Source: Tepidiformaceae bacterium (GTDB lineage: Bacteria; Chloroflexota; Dehalococcoidia; Tepidiformales; Tepidiformaceae). From it: DNA of 64,000 nt. The stretch spans positions 1,155,289 to 1,219,288 of the forward strand of contig OY282446.1 of assembly GCA_958295975.1 (NCBI GenBank). Reading direction: 5' to 3'. The notes beneath the pieces are model-generated. The model was not told the DNA's origin. It saw only the letters and a program-made list of their open reading frames with translations, and made no database searches. Shown here one piece after another: positions 7,883 through 16,117 of this stretch (positions are counted from its first letter, which is position 1; every line of letters starts with the position of its first letter). Both the position numbers and the translations under genes were made by a program.

Positions 7883-8742
7883 CGGGGCCCGGGCCGGGCC
7901 TCGGGCGCGGGCTGGAGGCGCTGCTGCCGGGCGCGGGCGCGGCGGGCGCTCCCCACGGCCCGCGCGAGGTCGACATCGACCTGATCGCCCCCAACCCCGA
8001 ACAGCCGCGCACCAACTTCCCCCCCGGGGAGCTGCGCGAACTGGCCGCCTCCATCCGCGAGCACGGCGTCATCCAGCCGCTCGTGGCCAGCGTCGCGCCG
8101 GAGGGCGGCTACCGCCTGATCGCGGGCGAACGCCGCCTCCAGGCCGCGCGCCTGGCGGGCCTCGCCGCCGTGCCCGTGGTCGTGCGCGAGGCCGCCGGGG
8201 CGGAGCTGCTGGAGCTGGCCCTCGTCGAAAACATCCAGCGCGCCGACCTCAACCCCGTCGAGGAGGCGCTCGCCTACCGCCGCCTGCTCGACGAGTACGG
8301 CCTCACGCAGGAGGAGGCGGCGCGGCGCGTGGGGCGCAGCCGCGCGGCCGTGGCCAACGCCGTGCGCCTGCTCCAGCTGGAGCCCGAAATCCGGCGCGGG
8401 CTGGTGGCCGGCGAAATCCGCGAGGGGCACGCCCGCGCCCTGCTGGGCCTGCCCGCGGGCCAGCAGCGGCTGGACCTCTGGCGCGAGGCGGCGCGCCGCC
8501 GCCTGAGCGTGCGCGAGACCGAGGCCGCCGTGCGCCGCGCCCTCGCCGAGCGCCCCGACGCCCCCGCACCCTCGCGCCCGGCCACGCCCCTGCGCGAGCT
8601 GGAGGCGGGCCTGCGCCGCGCCCTGGGCACGCGCGTGACGGTGACGGCGGGCCGCGGCGGGGGCGCGCGCATCGCCATCGAGACCTACAGCGCGGAGGAG
8701 CTGGACGCGGTCTCCGAGCGCCTCCTGCGCGCGGCGGAGTAG
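7879..8742 (+). CDS. parB: Chromosome partitioning protein ParB/Spo0J
   Basis: A 287-residue CTP-dependent DNA clamp that loads at parS. The GTG start overlaps the parA stop. After the typical RGLEALLPG start come the ParB/Srx N-terminal domain with LIAPNPEQPR and GYRLIAGERRLQAARLAG (the GERR CTP-binding box), then ALVENIQRADLNPVEEA and the HTH EEAARRVGRSRAAVANAVRL, which reads parS. A short dimerisation domain ends the protein. Its cognate sites are the two parS copies at 3997 and 4033. Confidence 0.96.
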   Translation: MTGPGPGLGRGLEALLPGAGAAGAPHGPREVDIDLIAPNPEQPRTNFPPGELRELAASIREHGVIQPLVASVAPEGGYRLIAGERRLQAARLAGLAAVPVVVREAAGAELLELALVENIQRADLNPVEEALAYRRLLDEYGLTQEEAARRVGRSRAAVANAVRLLQLEPEIRRGLVAGEIREGHARALLGLPAGQQRLDLWREAARRRLSVRETEAAVRRALAERPDAPAPSRPATPLRELEAGLRRALGTRVTVTAGRGGGARIAIETYSAEELDAVSERLLRAAE

Positions 8743-8767
8743 GTCGAACCGTTCCCCTTGCGCGATT

Positions 8768-8797
8768 GTGGTTCTGCGTTGCATACTGCGGAACCAC
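8768..8797. promoter_or_regulatory. Inverted repeat GTGGTTC/GAACCAC in the leader of the next gene
   Basis: Perfect 7-bp arms GTGGTTC and GAACCAC separated by 16 nt that include TGCATACT, a possible -10 region. It ends 15 nt before the start at 8813, with GGAGGG between. It could be an operator or a leader hairpin; nothing in the sequence decides. Confidence 0.45.
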
Positions 8798-8812
8798 GAA
8801 GGAGGGTGAACG

Positions 8813-9100
8813 ATGGAACGCGACGGGAACGGCACGGTGTCGGTGGCCGCCATCCTGCGGACCGAGGAGCTGGCGTCGGAGTTCTTCCACGAAACGGAGT
8901 ACCGGCTCGATATGGACAAGGTGAACGCCTTGCCCAATGTTCTGGAGCCCGACGTTCCGGGACGGGCGCTGACGCCCGAGGCAATCGCGGCCCGCCTGGC
9001 GCAGGATGCGGTCAGCGACAAAGACGACATCGATGCCAACCACTGGCTGGATGGTGCGACCACGGCCCTGTCCCTGATCGTCAAGCTGCGCGAGGGCTAG
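8813..9100 (+). CDS. Small acidic protein of unknown function
   Basis: 95 residues, unrecognised. The composition is acidic, without a signal peptide or membrane segment. The ATG follows GGAGGG at good spacing. It is convergent with the Mrr-like nuclease gene, and the two stop codons share the bases CTAG at 9097-9100. It has its own inverted-repeat leader and follows parB by 70 nt, but I see no sign of a partitioning role. The close tail-to-tail packing may only reflect economy of space. Confidence 0.7.
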   Translation: MERDGNGTVSVAAILRTEELASEFFHETEYRLDMDKVNALPNVLEPDVPGRALTPEAIAARLAQDAVSDKDDIDANHWLDGATTALSLIVKLREG

Positions 9101-9843
9101 GCGGCGTCGCCTTCCTCACCATCCTCCGGCGTGAACAGCGCGTAGGAAATGTGCCTCACTCCCACCTCGTGCTTGGCCAGCTGCTCGCCCAGCAGCCTGC
9201 CGTTCATGAGCGACACGGGCGAGGCGTCGGGACGCTCCGCTTCCTCTTTCGCCCCGGTCGTGAAGTCGCTGGTCGTGATGATGACCCCTTGCTCGTGCGC
9301 GCCCAGGCTGCCCCGCAGCTGCTGGACCACGGGGCGACCCACATTCCCGCGCCAGCGCTTCGCCTGGACGGCCATGCGGACGCGGACCGCCTCCGCAACC
9401 ACGAGGGTACCCCGCACATCCACGCCGCCATCACCGCCGAGGGACGTGATCGTGACTTCGTGAAACCCCATCTGTTCCAGCAGTGTACCCACGAGCCACT
9501 CGAACTCGGCGGGGGAGCCCTCGCGTGCCCGCTTCAGCAGCCGCTGACACATACGCTGGTTGTGCCGCTCGATCTGGGCGGCCATCTCCGGCGTCTGCCG
9601 GATGGGCGCGCCCGCCGCCGTGTTGATCTCGAACACGCCACGCCCGACGCGACGGAAGCGCGAGGCCGCGTCGTTGTTGCGAATGTCGCGGCTGATAGTG
9701 GCGTTCACCGTGGCCTCGGGCGTGCGCCCGCCGCCGTGTTCCGTCCACAGCCCGCTCGTGATCATGCGCTTCGTGAGCTCGCGGTAGTGGAGCGGTTCCC
9801 CAGCCTGACTGAGAATCTGGTACGCCGCCTCGAATGCGTTCAT
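9097..9843 (-). CDS. HARE-HTH plus Mrr-like restriction endonuclease
   Basis: 248 residues with two parts. Residues 1-75 match the HARE-HTH winged helix found in ASXL and restriction proteins: AYQILSQAGEPLHYRELTKR and LWTEHGGGRTPEATVNATIS. Residues 115-235 are a PD-(D/E)XK Mrr-type nuclease: FEWLVGTLLEQMGFHEV, GGDGGVDVRG with the metal-binding aspartate, and MAVQAKRWRGNV with the QAK motif. Mrr proteins cleave DNA carrying modified bases. Upstream in-frame sequence is open, but the ATG at 9843 begins the recognisable domain. No methyltransferase is nearby, which fits a stand-alone modification-dependent enzyme. Specificity cannot be read from sequence. Confidence 0.85.
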   Translation of the reverse strand: MNAFEAAYQILSQAGEPLHYRELTKRMITSGLWTEHGGGRTPEATVNATISRDIRNNDAASRFRRVGRGVFEINTAAGAPIRQTPEMAAQIERHNQRMCQRLLKRAREGSPAEFEWLVGTLLEQMGFHEVTITSLGGDGGVDVRGTLVVAEAVRVRMAVQAKRWRGNVGRPVVQQLRGSLGAHEQGVIITTSDFTTGAKEEAERPDASPVSLMNGRLLGEQLAKHEVGVRHISYALFTPEDGEEGDAA

Positions 9844-9949
9844 GCCGTGCCGTCCCCTTCGCGCGCACGATACGCCCCGCGCGCGCTGACGGCGGGGCCG
9901 CGAGCCTGTAGCATCCGCGCCGCGCGCCGCTTGCGCGCCGGAGGATGCG

Positions 9950-10696
9950 ATGTCCCGGAAAACTCTCAGGCTCGCCGTGCTGGGCGTCGTGGGGGCGCTG
10001 CTCGCCATCGGGGCGGTGGCCGTGGTGGCGCAGTCCATGCGCACGGCCACCGTCGAGGTGGTCGTCTGGCGCGGCGTGGACGACGGCGCGCTGTACGCGA
10101 GCGCGCGCGTGGACGGGGGCGGGTGGCGCACGAGCGACGCGCCCCTGGACCTGTCGCGGCGCAGCGACAGCGGGCGCTTCGACGTGAGCGCGCCCGTCTC
10201 GCTCACGGTGCCGCTGCCGGACGAGGCCGCGCGCGACGACGGGCTCTTCCACGGCACGGGGCGGACGGCCGCCGGCGTCCACTACAACACGCGCGAGGCG
10301 GCGGACGGCACGCTCTCCACCATCCTCGACGTGACCTCGCTGGACGCCGTGGATGAGGCCCACATCACCGAGTTCTACCTGCGCTGCCGCTCCGGGGAGC
10401 TGTCGGTCTTCGTGCTGGGCCACGGCGATGGGCTGGAAGGGTTCACCGGCGCTACGGCGTCCGTTTCCCTCGCGGTGGACGGCGGCGAGGCGATCGTGCA
10501 GACGTGGCTGGTGATCGACGGCCACCGTGTCGCCGTGTCGGCCGCGCCGGGCGTGATCGCGTCCATGCTGGACGGGGCCTCGCGGCTGAGCGTGCGCATC
10601 GAGGCGCCGGACGGCGGCGTGAACGAGTACACCTACGACGTGACGGGCATCTTCGAGACGCCCGCGCAGCTGAACTTCGCCAGCTGCGGCCTCTAG
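9950..10696 (+). CDS. Exported protein with VWR-type domain, copy 1
   Basis: A 248-residue protein with one N-terminal membrane segment or signal (LAVLGVVGALLAIGAVAVVA). After it comes a motif also found in the large protein at 38.7-39.8 kb: TVEVVVWRGVDDGALYASAR, then GGWRTSDAPLDLS, SGRFDVSAPVSLTVPL. I have an impression that similar VWR/WQ ... LY.SAR ... WRT modules are common in Chloroflexota exported proteins, but the function is unknown to me. The C-terminal part has paired beta-strand-like segments and two cysteines. Leader: TGTAGCAT, then CCGGAGG before the ATG. It differs from copy 2 at nine residues by my count. Confidence 0.8.
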   Translation: MSRKTLRLAVLGVVGALLAIGAVAVVAQSMRTATVEVVVWRGVDDGALYASARVDGGGWRTSDAPLDLSRRSDSGRFDVSAPVSLTVPLPDEAARDDGLFHGTGRTAAGVHYNTREAADGTLSTILDVTSLDAVDEAHITEFYLRCRSGELSVFVLGHGDGLEGFTGATASVSLAVDGGEAIVQTWLVIDGHRVAVSAAPGVIASMLDGASRLSVRIEAPDGGVNEYTYDVTGIFETPAQLNFASCGL

Positions 10697-10776
10697 GCGC
10701 GCGTGCGCCCGCCCACATCCGCCCCCGCGGACGCGGGGGCAGGGTGGAGGCGGGCGCACGCGCCCGGAGGGAAGCC

Positions 10777-10829
10777 ATGCGCGTCGCCGTCACGGGAAGC
10801 ACGGGGCTGATCGGGCGGCGCTGGCGCGC
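10777..10829 (+). pseudogene. 5' fragment of the epimerase gene left by the duplication
   Basis: Starts at ATG 10777 with MRVAVTGSTGLIG, identical to the start of the intact gene at 11721, including its GGAGGG ribosome site. It then loses one base in the GGGG run and runs into the duplication junction at 10824-10829. A ribosome starting here would make a useless short fusion. Confidence 0.9.
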
Positions 10830-11774
10830 GCTGACGGCGGGGCCGCGAGCCTGTAGCATCCGCGCCGCGCGCCGCTTGTGCGCCGGAGGATGCGATGTCC
10901 CGGAAAACCATCAGGCTCGCCGTGCTGGGCGTCGTGGGGGCGCTGCTCGCCATCGGAGCGGTGGCCGTGGTGGCGCAGTCCATGCGCACGGCCACCGTCG
11001 AGGTGGTCGTCTGGCGCGGCGTGGACGACGGCGCGCTGTACGCGAGCGCGCGCGTGGACGGGGGCGGGTGGCGCACGAGCGACGCGCCCCTGGACCTGTC
11101 GCAGCGCAGCGACAGCGGGCGCTTCGACGTGAGCGCCCCCGTCTCGCTCACGGTGCCGCTGCCGGACGAGGCCGGGCGCGACGACGGGCTCTTCCACGGC
11201 ACGGGGCGGACGGACGGCGGTGTCCACTACCTCACGCGCGAGGCGGCGGACGGCACGCTCTCCACCATCCTCGACGTGACCTCGCTGGACGCCGTGGACG
11301 AGGCCCACATCACCGAGTTCTACCTGCGCTGCCGCTCCGGGGAGCTGTCGGTCTTCGTGCTGGGCCACGGCGATGGGCTGGAAGGGTTCACCGGCGCTAC
11401 GGCGTCCGTTTCCCTCGCGGTGGACGGCGGCGAGGCGATCGCGCAGACGTGGCTGGTGATCGACGGCCACCGGGCCGCCGTGTCGGCCGCGCCGGGCGTG
11501 ATCGCGTCCATGCTGGACGGGGCCTCGCGGCTGAGCGTGCGCATCGAGGCGCCGGACGGCGGCGTGAACGAGTACACCTACGACGTGACGGGCATCTTCG
11601 AGACGCCCGCGCAGCCGAACTTCGCCAGCTGCGGCCTCTAGGCGCGCGTGCGCCCGCCCACATCCGCCCCCGCGCCCGCGGGGGTAGGGTGGGGCGGCGC
11701 ACTCGCACCGGAGGGAAGCCATGCGCGTCGCCGTCACGGGAAGCACGGGACTGATCGGGGCGGCGCTGGCGCGC
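10824..11774 (+). repeat. Tandem duplication, copy 2
   Basis: The second unit of the 945-bp tandem repeat. It is nearly identical to copy 1, with scattered substitutions and a few small differences in the intergenic part (around 11674-11712). It ends inside the intact epimerase gene, which continues beyond the repeat. Confidence 0.93.
10895..11641 (+). CDS. Exported protein with VWR-type domain, copy 2
   Basis: 248 residues, paralogue of the protein at 9950 and about 96 percent identical. Differences are L6I, R70Q, single A-to-G, A-to-D and N-to-L changes around residues 93-112, two V-to-A changes and L-to-P near the C-terminus. Several are not conservative, yet both frames stay open, so neither copy shows decay. 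Same N-terminal hydrophobic segment and VWR ... LYASAR ... WRT module. The duplication doubles gene dosage and carries the same -10-like TAGCAT and ribosome site. Function unknown. Confidence 0.8.
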   Translation: MSRKTIRLAVLGVVGALLAIGAVAVVAQSMRTATVEVVVWRGVDDGALYASARVDGGGWRTSDAPLDLSQRSDSGRFDVSAPVSLTVPLPDEAGRDDGLFHGTGRTDGGVHYLTREAADGTLSTILDVTSLDAVDEAHITEFYLRCRSGELSVFVLGHGDGLEGFTGATASVSLAVDGGEAIAQTWLVIDGHRAAVSAAPGVIASMLDGASRLSVRIEAPDGGVNEYTYDVTGIFETPAQPNFASCGL

Positions 11775-12611
11775 TCGCTCGAGGCGCGCGGCGACGAGGT
11801 CGCGCGCATCCGCCGCGGGCCCGCCCGCGCGGAAGGCGTGGACTGGGCCCCGCACGAGGGCTGGGCGCGCGCGGACGCCTTCGCGGGCTGCGACGCCGTC
11901 GTCCACCTCGCCGGCGCGTCCGTCGGCGAGGGCCGCTGGACGCCCGCGCGCAAGGCCGTGCTGCGCGAGAGCCGCGTGGACGCCACGCGCCTGCTGGTGG
12001 AGACGCTGGCGGCGCTGGAGCCGAAGCCGCGGCGGCTGGTGGCGGCCTCCGCCGTCGGCGTCTATGGCGACCGCGGCGAGGAGCGCCTGACGGAGGAGTC
12101 GGCGCGCGGCGAGGGCTTCCTCGCGGACCTCACGGCGGACTGGGAGGCGGAGTCGGCGCGCGCGGCGGAGGCGGGCATCCCCACGGCGCTGGCGCGCTTC
12201 GGCGTGGTGCTGGACCGGGATGCGGCGGCCTTCCGGCGCATGGCCCTGCCCTTCCGCCTGGGTGCGGGCGGCAGGCTCGGCGACGGGCGGCAGTGGATGC
12301 CGTGGGTGACGCTCGCGGACGCCGTGTCCGCCGTCGAACACCTGCTGGGGAACGGGACGGCGGGGCCGGTGAACGTGGTCGCGCCCGTGTCCGCGCGCAA
12401 CGCCGAGGTGGCGGGCGCGCTGGGGCGGGCGCTGCGCCGTCCCGCCTTCCTGCCCGCGCCGCGCTTCGCCCTGCGGCTGGCGCTGGGCGAGCTGGCGGAC
12501 TCCCTGCTCTTCGCCAGCCAGCGGGTCGCGCCCGAACGGCTGGCGGCGGACGGCTTCGCCTTCGCGCACCCGGACATCGACGGCGCGCTGGCGGCCGTGC
12601 TGCGCGGGTAA
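11721..12611 (+). CDS. TIGR01777-type NAD(P)-dependent epimerase (SDR39U1-like)
   Basis: 296 residues of the extended SDR superfamily. The Rossmann start MRVAVTGSTGLIGAALARSL carries the glycine-rich nucleotide-binding motif. HLAGASVGEGRWT and ASAVGVYGDRGEE are signatures of this subfamily, and the C-terminal DUF1731 region (RRPAFLPAPRFALRLALGEL) is present. The substrate of these proteins is not established. It is followed after 6 nt by an SRPBCC-domain gene; a fused or adjacent SRPBCC partner is common for this family and supports joint function. The first 54 nt also occur as the truncated copy at 10777. Confidence 0.9.
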   Translation: MRVAVTGSTGLIGAALARSLEARGDEVARIRRGPARAEGVDWAPHEGWARADAFAGCDAVVHLAGASVGEGRWTPARKAVLRESRVDATRLLVETLAALEPKPRRLVAASAVGVYGDRGEERLTEESARGEGFLADLTADWEAESARAAEAGIPTALARFGVVLDRDAAAFRRMALPFRLGAGGRLGDGRQWMPWVTLADAVSAVEHLLGNGTAGPVNVVAPVSARNAEVAGALGRALRRPAFLPAPRFALRLALGELADSLLFASQRVAPERLAADGFAFAHPDIDGALAAVLRG

Positions 12612-12617
12612 CGGGCC

Positions 12618-13088
12618 GTGGCCGTCCACCGGCTGGCCGCGCGGCAGACGGTGCCCGCGCCGATCGAGGAGGCGTGGGCGTTCTTCTCGAACCCGCGCAA
12701 CCTGCCCCTCATCACGCCCCCGTGGCTGGGGCTGGAGCTGACCTCGGCGCCGCCCGCGGAGATGGTCGAGGGGCTGCTCATCACCTACACGGTGCGGCCC
12801 TTCGCGGGGCTGGCCCTGCCCTGGGCCACGGAGATCACGCACGTCGAACAGGGCGTGCGCTTCGTGGACGACCAGCGCCTCGGCCCCTACGCGCTCTGGC
12901 ACCACCAGCACGATTTCCGCGCCGTCGGGGGCGGCACGGAGGTGCGCGACACGGTCCACTACGCGCTGCCCTGCGGGCCGCTGGGGGACGTCGTGGCGCG
13001 GCTGGCGGTGCGTCCGCGCGTGCGCGCCATCTTCGCCTTCCGCCGCGCGGCGCTGGAGGCGCGCTTCGGCACGATGGAGGCTGGTTAA
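12618..13088 (+). CDS. SRPBCC family (START-like) ligand-binding protein
   Basis: 156 residues. The pattern is that of cyclase/dehydrase-type SRPBCC proteins: VPAPIEEAWAFFSNPRNLPL near the N-terminus, then ITPPWLGLEL, YTVRPFAGLALPWATEI, and DTVHYALPCGPLGDVVARL close to the C-terminal helix. These proteins bind hydrophobic ligands in a deep cavity. The GTG at 12618 gives the expected length. Transcription is probably shared with the upstream epimerase. The stop overlaps that of lysA on the other strand by 4 nt. Confidence 0.88.
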   Translation: MAVHRLAARQTVPAPIEEAWAFFSNPRNLPLITPPWLGLELTSAPPAEMVEGLLITYTVRPFAGLALPWATEITHVEQGVRFVDDQRLGPYALWHHQHDFRAVGGGTEVRDTVHYALPCGPLGDVVARLAVRPRVRAIFAFRRAALEARFGTMEAG

Positions 13089-14416
13089 ACCACGTCCCGC
13101 GCGATCAGGTCGGCCACCGTTTCGCGGCGCTGGAGCAGGCGCGATTCGCCGTCGCGCACGGCCACCACGGGCGGGCGCGGGGCCATGTTGTAGACGCTGG
13201 CCATGGCCAGGTTGTAGGCCCCGCTCGCGGGGATGGCCACCAGCTCGCCCGCCTCCAGCCGCGGCACGGCGGCGTCGCGCACGAGGATGTCGCCGCTCTC
13301 GCAGTACTTGCCCGCCAGCGTCACCGTCTCCTCCGCCGTGGCCAGCGGGCGGTCGGCGGAAAGGGCCTCGTAGGCCGAGCCGTACATGGCCGGGCGGATG
13401 TTGTCGGCCATGCCCCCGTCCAGCGAGACGTAGGTGCGCACGCCCGGGATCTCCTTGCGCGCGCCCACCTCGTAGACGGCCACCATGGCGCGCCCGACGA
13501 GCGAGCGCCCGGGCTCGACGTGGAGCGAGGGGCGTTCGAGGCCGTGCGCGTCGAGGGCGGCGTCGAGCGCGCGCGCCAGCCGTTCGGCGTAGTCGGCGAT
13601 GGCGGGCGGATGCTGGTCGCGCGTGTAGGCGAGGGCGAAGCCGCCGCCCGGGCTGAATTCGCGGAAGGCGAAGCCGTGGCGGTCGCGCATCTCCGCGGCG
13701 AAGGCGCAGACCACCTCGCAGGCCGTCTCGTACGGCTCGAGCTCGAAGATGGGCGAGCCCAGGTGGACGTGCAGGCCGCGCGCGTCGAGCCCGTCCGCCG
13801 CCAGCGCCATCGCCACCGCCCGCTCCGCGTCGCCCGTGGCGATGGCGAAGCCGAACTTGGAATCGAGCACGCCCGTCGTCGTCTTGGCGTGCGTGTGCGG
13901 ATCGACGCTGGGCGACAGGCGCAGGAGCACGGGCTGGCGCGCGCCGCGTTCCCGCGCCAGCCGGTCGAGCAGGGCCAGCTCGTGGAAGTTGTCCACCACC
14001 ACGCGGCCCACGGGCTCGCCGTCGAGCGCGGCGGCCAGTTCGGCGGCGCTCTTGTTGTTGCCGTGGAAGGCGAGGCGGTCGGCGGGGAACGCGGCGGCGC
14101 GGGCCACGGCCAGCTCGCCGCCGCTGACCACGTCCATGCCCAGCCCCTCCTCGGCGACGATGGCGGCGAGGGGCAGGCTGAGCCAGGCCTTGGCCGCGTA
14201 GAGCACGGACGCGTCGGGCCAGCGCGCGCCGAATTCGCGGCGGAACTCGCGCGCGGTCCCGCGGAAATCGTCCTCGTCGAACACGTACAGGGGCGTGCCG
14301 TGCGCCGCCGCCAGCGCGCGCAGCTCGCAGCCGCCCACGGCCAGCCGTCCGGCGGGGGAGAGGGACGCCGTGCGGGGCAGCACGTGGCGCACGGGCAGGT
14401 CGTCGGGCAGGTCCAC
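13085..14416 (-). CDS. lysA: Diaminopimelate decarboxylase
   Basis: 443-residue PLP enzyme of fold type III that converts meso-diaminopimelate to lysine. VLYAAKAWLSLPLAAIVAEE contains the PLP lysine. HGNNKSAAEL, HLGSPIFELEPY, EFSPGGGFALAY and HVEPGRSLVG follow, then the catalytic CESGD motif (KYCESGDILV) and ASGAYNLAMASVYNM. The GTG at 14416 lies 6 nt after TATACT without a ribosome site, so the mRNA is probably leaderless. It is divergent from moaC, which has a mirror-image promoter. Confidence 0.95.
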   Translation of the reverse strand: MDLPDDLPVRHVLPRTASLSPAGRLAVGGCELRALAAAHGTPLYVFDEDDFRGTAREFRREFGARWPDASVLYAAKAWLSLPLAAIVAEEGLGMDVVSGGELAVARAAAFPADRLAFHGNNKSAAELAAALDGEPVGRVVVDNFHELALLDRLARERGARQPVLLRLSPSVDPHTHAKTTTGVLDSKFGFAIATGDAERAVAMALAADGLDARGLHVHLGSPIFELEPYETACEVVCAFAAEMRDRHGFAFREFSPGGGFALAYTRDQHPPAIADYAERLARALDAALDAHGLERPSLHVEPGRSLVGRAMVAVYEVGARKEIPGVRTYVSLDGGMADNIRPAMYGSAYEALSADRPLATAEETVTLAGKYCESGDILVRDAAVPRLEAGELVAIPASGAYNLAMASVYNMAPRPPVVAVRDGESRLLQRRETVADLIARDVV

Positions 14417-14468
14417 GCGCGCAGTATAGGGGGCCGCGGGCGCCCGGGCCGCGCCCTATACTGCGCGC
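14417..14468. promoter_or_regulatory. Mirror-image divergent leaderless promoters of lysA and moaC
   Basis: The whole 52-nt gap is bounded by a perfect 15-bp inverted repeat: GCGCGCAGTATAGGG at 14417-14431 and its reverse complement at 14454-14468. Each arm carries TATACT followed by GCGCGC and then directly the start codon (GTG of lysA, ATG of moaC). A start site 7 nt after the hexamer would be the first base of each gene. A palindrome CGGGCGCCCG lies almost at the centre (14437-14446). No -35 element is seen. Confidence 0.7.
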
Positions 14469-14945
14469 ATGGCGGGCGGGCTCTCCCATCTCGACGAGCG
14501 CGGCGCGGCGCGCATGGTCGACGTCTCGGGCAAGGCCGTGACCGCGCGCGAGGCCGTGGCCGAGGGCTTCGTGGCCATGCGCGCGGAGACGCTGGCGCTC
14601 ATCCAGGAGGGCGGCCTGCCCAAGGGCGACGTGCTGGCCGTGGCGCGCGTGGCGGGCATCCAGGCGGCCAAGCGCACGAGCGAGCTGGTGCCCATGTGCC
14701 ACCCCCTGCCCATCGCCGCCGCCGCCGTCGAGCTCGCGCCCGCGGGCGAATCGCGCCTGCGCATCGAGGCGCGCGTGCGCACGGAGGGCCGCACGGGCGT
14801 GGAGATGGAGGCGCTCACGGCCGTCTCCGTGGCCGCCCTCGCCGTCTACGACATGTGCAAGGCGGTGGACCGCGGGATGCGCGTCGAGGGCGTGCGCTTG
14901 CTGGAGAAGCGCGGCGGCGCGAGCGGCGAGTGGCGCGCGGATTAG
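14469..14945 (+). CDS. moaC: Cyclic pyranopterin monophosphate synthase MoaC
   Basis: 158 residues acting in the second step of molybdenum cofactor synthesis. The family sequence is complete: [40 protein letters not shown] with the conserved [24 protein letters not shown] and [13 protein letters not shown]. No other cofactor gene is in the window. The ATG directly follows TATACTGCGCGC, a likely leaderless start. The stop overlaps the capA-like gene on the other strand. Confidence 0.96.
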   Translation: MAGGLSHLDERGAARMVDVSGKAVTAREAVAEGFVAMRAETLALIQEGGLPKGDVLAVARVAGIQAAKRTSELVPMCHPLPIAAAAVELAPAGESRLRIEARVRTEGRTGVEMEALTAVSVAALAVYDMCKAVDRGMRVEGVRLLEKRGGASGEWRAD

Positions 14946-16093
14946 CGCCCCTCCGCGCCAGCCAGCGTGGGAATGCCGCCGACGATGCGGACGGGGATCA
15001 GCTCGTGGCCCTCGACGCCCCCCGCGCCGAGCGCGACGAGCAGGATGGCGGAGTCGTTCGCCGGATCGGGGAAGCCGTCGAACGCGAAGTTGCCGAGGCT
15101 GTAGGCGATGAGCCCGCCGCCGTACTCCTCCACCTCCTGCAGCACGTGCGGATGCGAGCCGACCACGAGGGCCGCGCCCGCGTCGATGGCGGCGCGCGCC
15201 TGCTCGCGCTGCGCGGGGCTGGGCGCCGGTTGCCATTCGAGGCCGAAGTGGAGCATGACCACCACGAGGTCGGCCTCGCGGGCGGCGGCCCCCACCTCCG
15301 CCGTCATCGCCGCCACGTCGAGCCAGGCCACGCCCGGCGCGTCGCCCGTGGCCGCCCACGCGCGTGGATCGAAGCCGCCGCCCTCGACGGGCACGGTCAC
15401 GTAGCCGAGGAAGGCGATCGTCAGCCCGCCGCGCGCGATCGCGGCGGGGGCGTGCGCGGCGGCGCGGTTCGGCCCCGCGCCGACGTACCGGACGCCGCGT
15501 TCGGCCAGCAGCGCGCGCGTCTCCGCGAGCGCCGCCGGTCCGTAGTCGAGGGCGTGGTTGTTGGCGAGCGAGACGAGGTCGATGCCCGCGAGCGCCAGCG
15601 CCTCCGCCGCCACCGGCGGGGCGCGGAAGGCGTAGGCCTTGGGCGCGGGCGCGCCGCCCACGCCGATCGGGCTCTCGATGTTGGCGATGGCGATGTCCGC
15701 CCCGGCGAGGATGTCGCGCACGGCGGCGAAGGCCGCGCCCGCGCCGTCCCGCTCCAGCCGCGCGCCCACGCTCCGCGCCAGCATCACGTCGCCGACGGCG
15801 GCCAGCAGCACGCGCGCGGGCGCGGGCGTTGGCGTGGCGGTGGCGGTGGCGGTGGGCGTGGCGGTGGCGGTGGGTGTGGCGGAGGCGGTGGGCGTGGCGG
15901 AGGCGGTGGGCGTGGCGACGGCGGCGGGCGTGGCGGAGGCGGTGGGCGTGGCGACGGCGGCGGGCGTGGCGGAGGCGGTGGGCGTGGCGGTGGCGGTGGG
16001 CGCGGGATCGGCGGCGGCGCCGCAGGCCATCGCCATGGTGGCGAGCGCGAGGGCCGTCGCGAGGAGCATGGCGGGCGCGCCCGGACCGGCCAT
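14942..16093 (-). CDS. CapA/PgsA-like metallophosphatase-fold lipoprotein
   Basis: About 383 residues. A lipoprotein signal with AMACGA as lipobox is followed by a roughly 70-residue Thr/Pro/Ala spacer, then a PGA_cap domain: [71 protein letters not shown] and [13 protein letters not shown]. Family members act on poly-gamma-glutamate or related surface polymers, but most have no assigned substrate and no capB or capC is nearby. I start at ATG 16093 because TACCTT lies 7 nt upstream; ATG 16069 also gives a signal peptide, and an upstream in-frame start at 16135 lacks one. Confidence 0.82.
   Translation of the reverse strand: MAGPGAPAMLLATALALATMAMACGAAADPAPTATATPTASATPAAVATPTASATPAAVATPTASATPTASATPTATATPTATATATPTPAPARVLLAAVGDVMLARSVGARLERDGAGAAFAAVRDILAGADIAIANIESPIGVGGAPAPKAYAFRAPPVAAEALALAGIDLVSLANNHALDYGPAALAETRALLAERGVRYVGAGPNRAAAHAPAAIARGGLTIAFLGYVTVPVEGGGFDPRAWAATGDAPGVAWLDVAAMTAEVGAAAREADLVVVMLHFGLEWQPAPSPAQREQARAAIDAGAALVVGSHPHVLQEVEEYGGGLIAYSLGNFAFDGFPDPANDSAILLVALGAGGVEGHELIPVRIVGGIPTLAGAEGR
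15829..16008. repeat. Low-complexity repeat coding the Thr/Pro/Ala spacer
   Basis: Short imperfect tandem repeats in the CapA-like gene, coding units such as [12 protein letters not shown]. One 36-bp unit occurs twice in succession (about 15898-15969). Such spacers vary in length by slippage; here they place the globular domain away from the membrane. Confidence 0.75.
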
Positions 16094-16117
16094 CCCGCGC
16101 AAGGTAGCAGAGCCGCT

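Larger units (their letters stand above)
9879..10829 (+). repeat. Tandem duplication, copy 1
   Basis: A block of about 945 bp that recurs head to tail at 10824-11774. It covers the promoter region and all of one exported-protein gene, then the first 17 or so codons of the downstream epimerase gene. The two copies meet at GCGCGC (10824-10829), which is shared by both ends, a microhomology junction. Confidence 0.93.

Noticed and set aside
15829-16008. Possible CRISPR-like or minisatellite array
   Set aside because: Repeats are adjacent without unique spacers and code a Thr/Pro spacer in the CapA-like protein.
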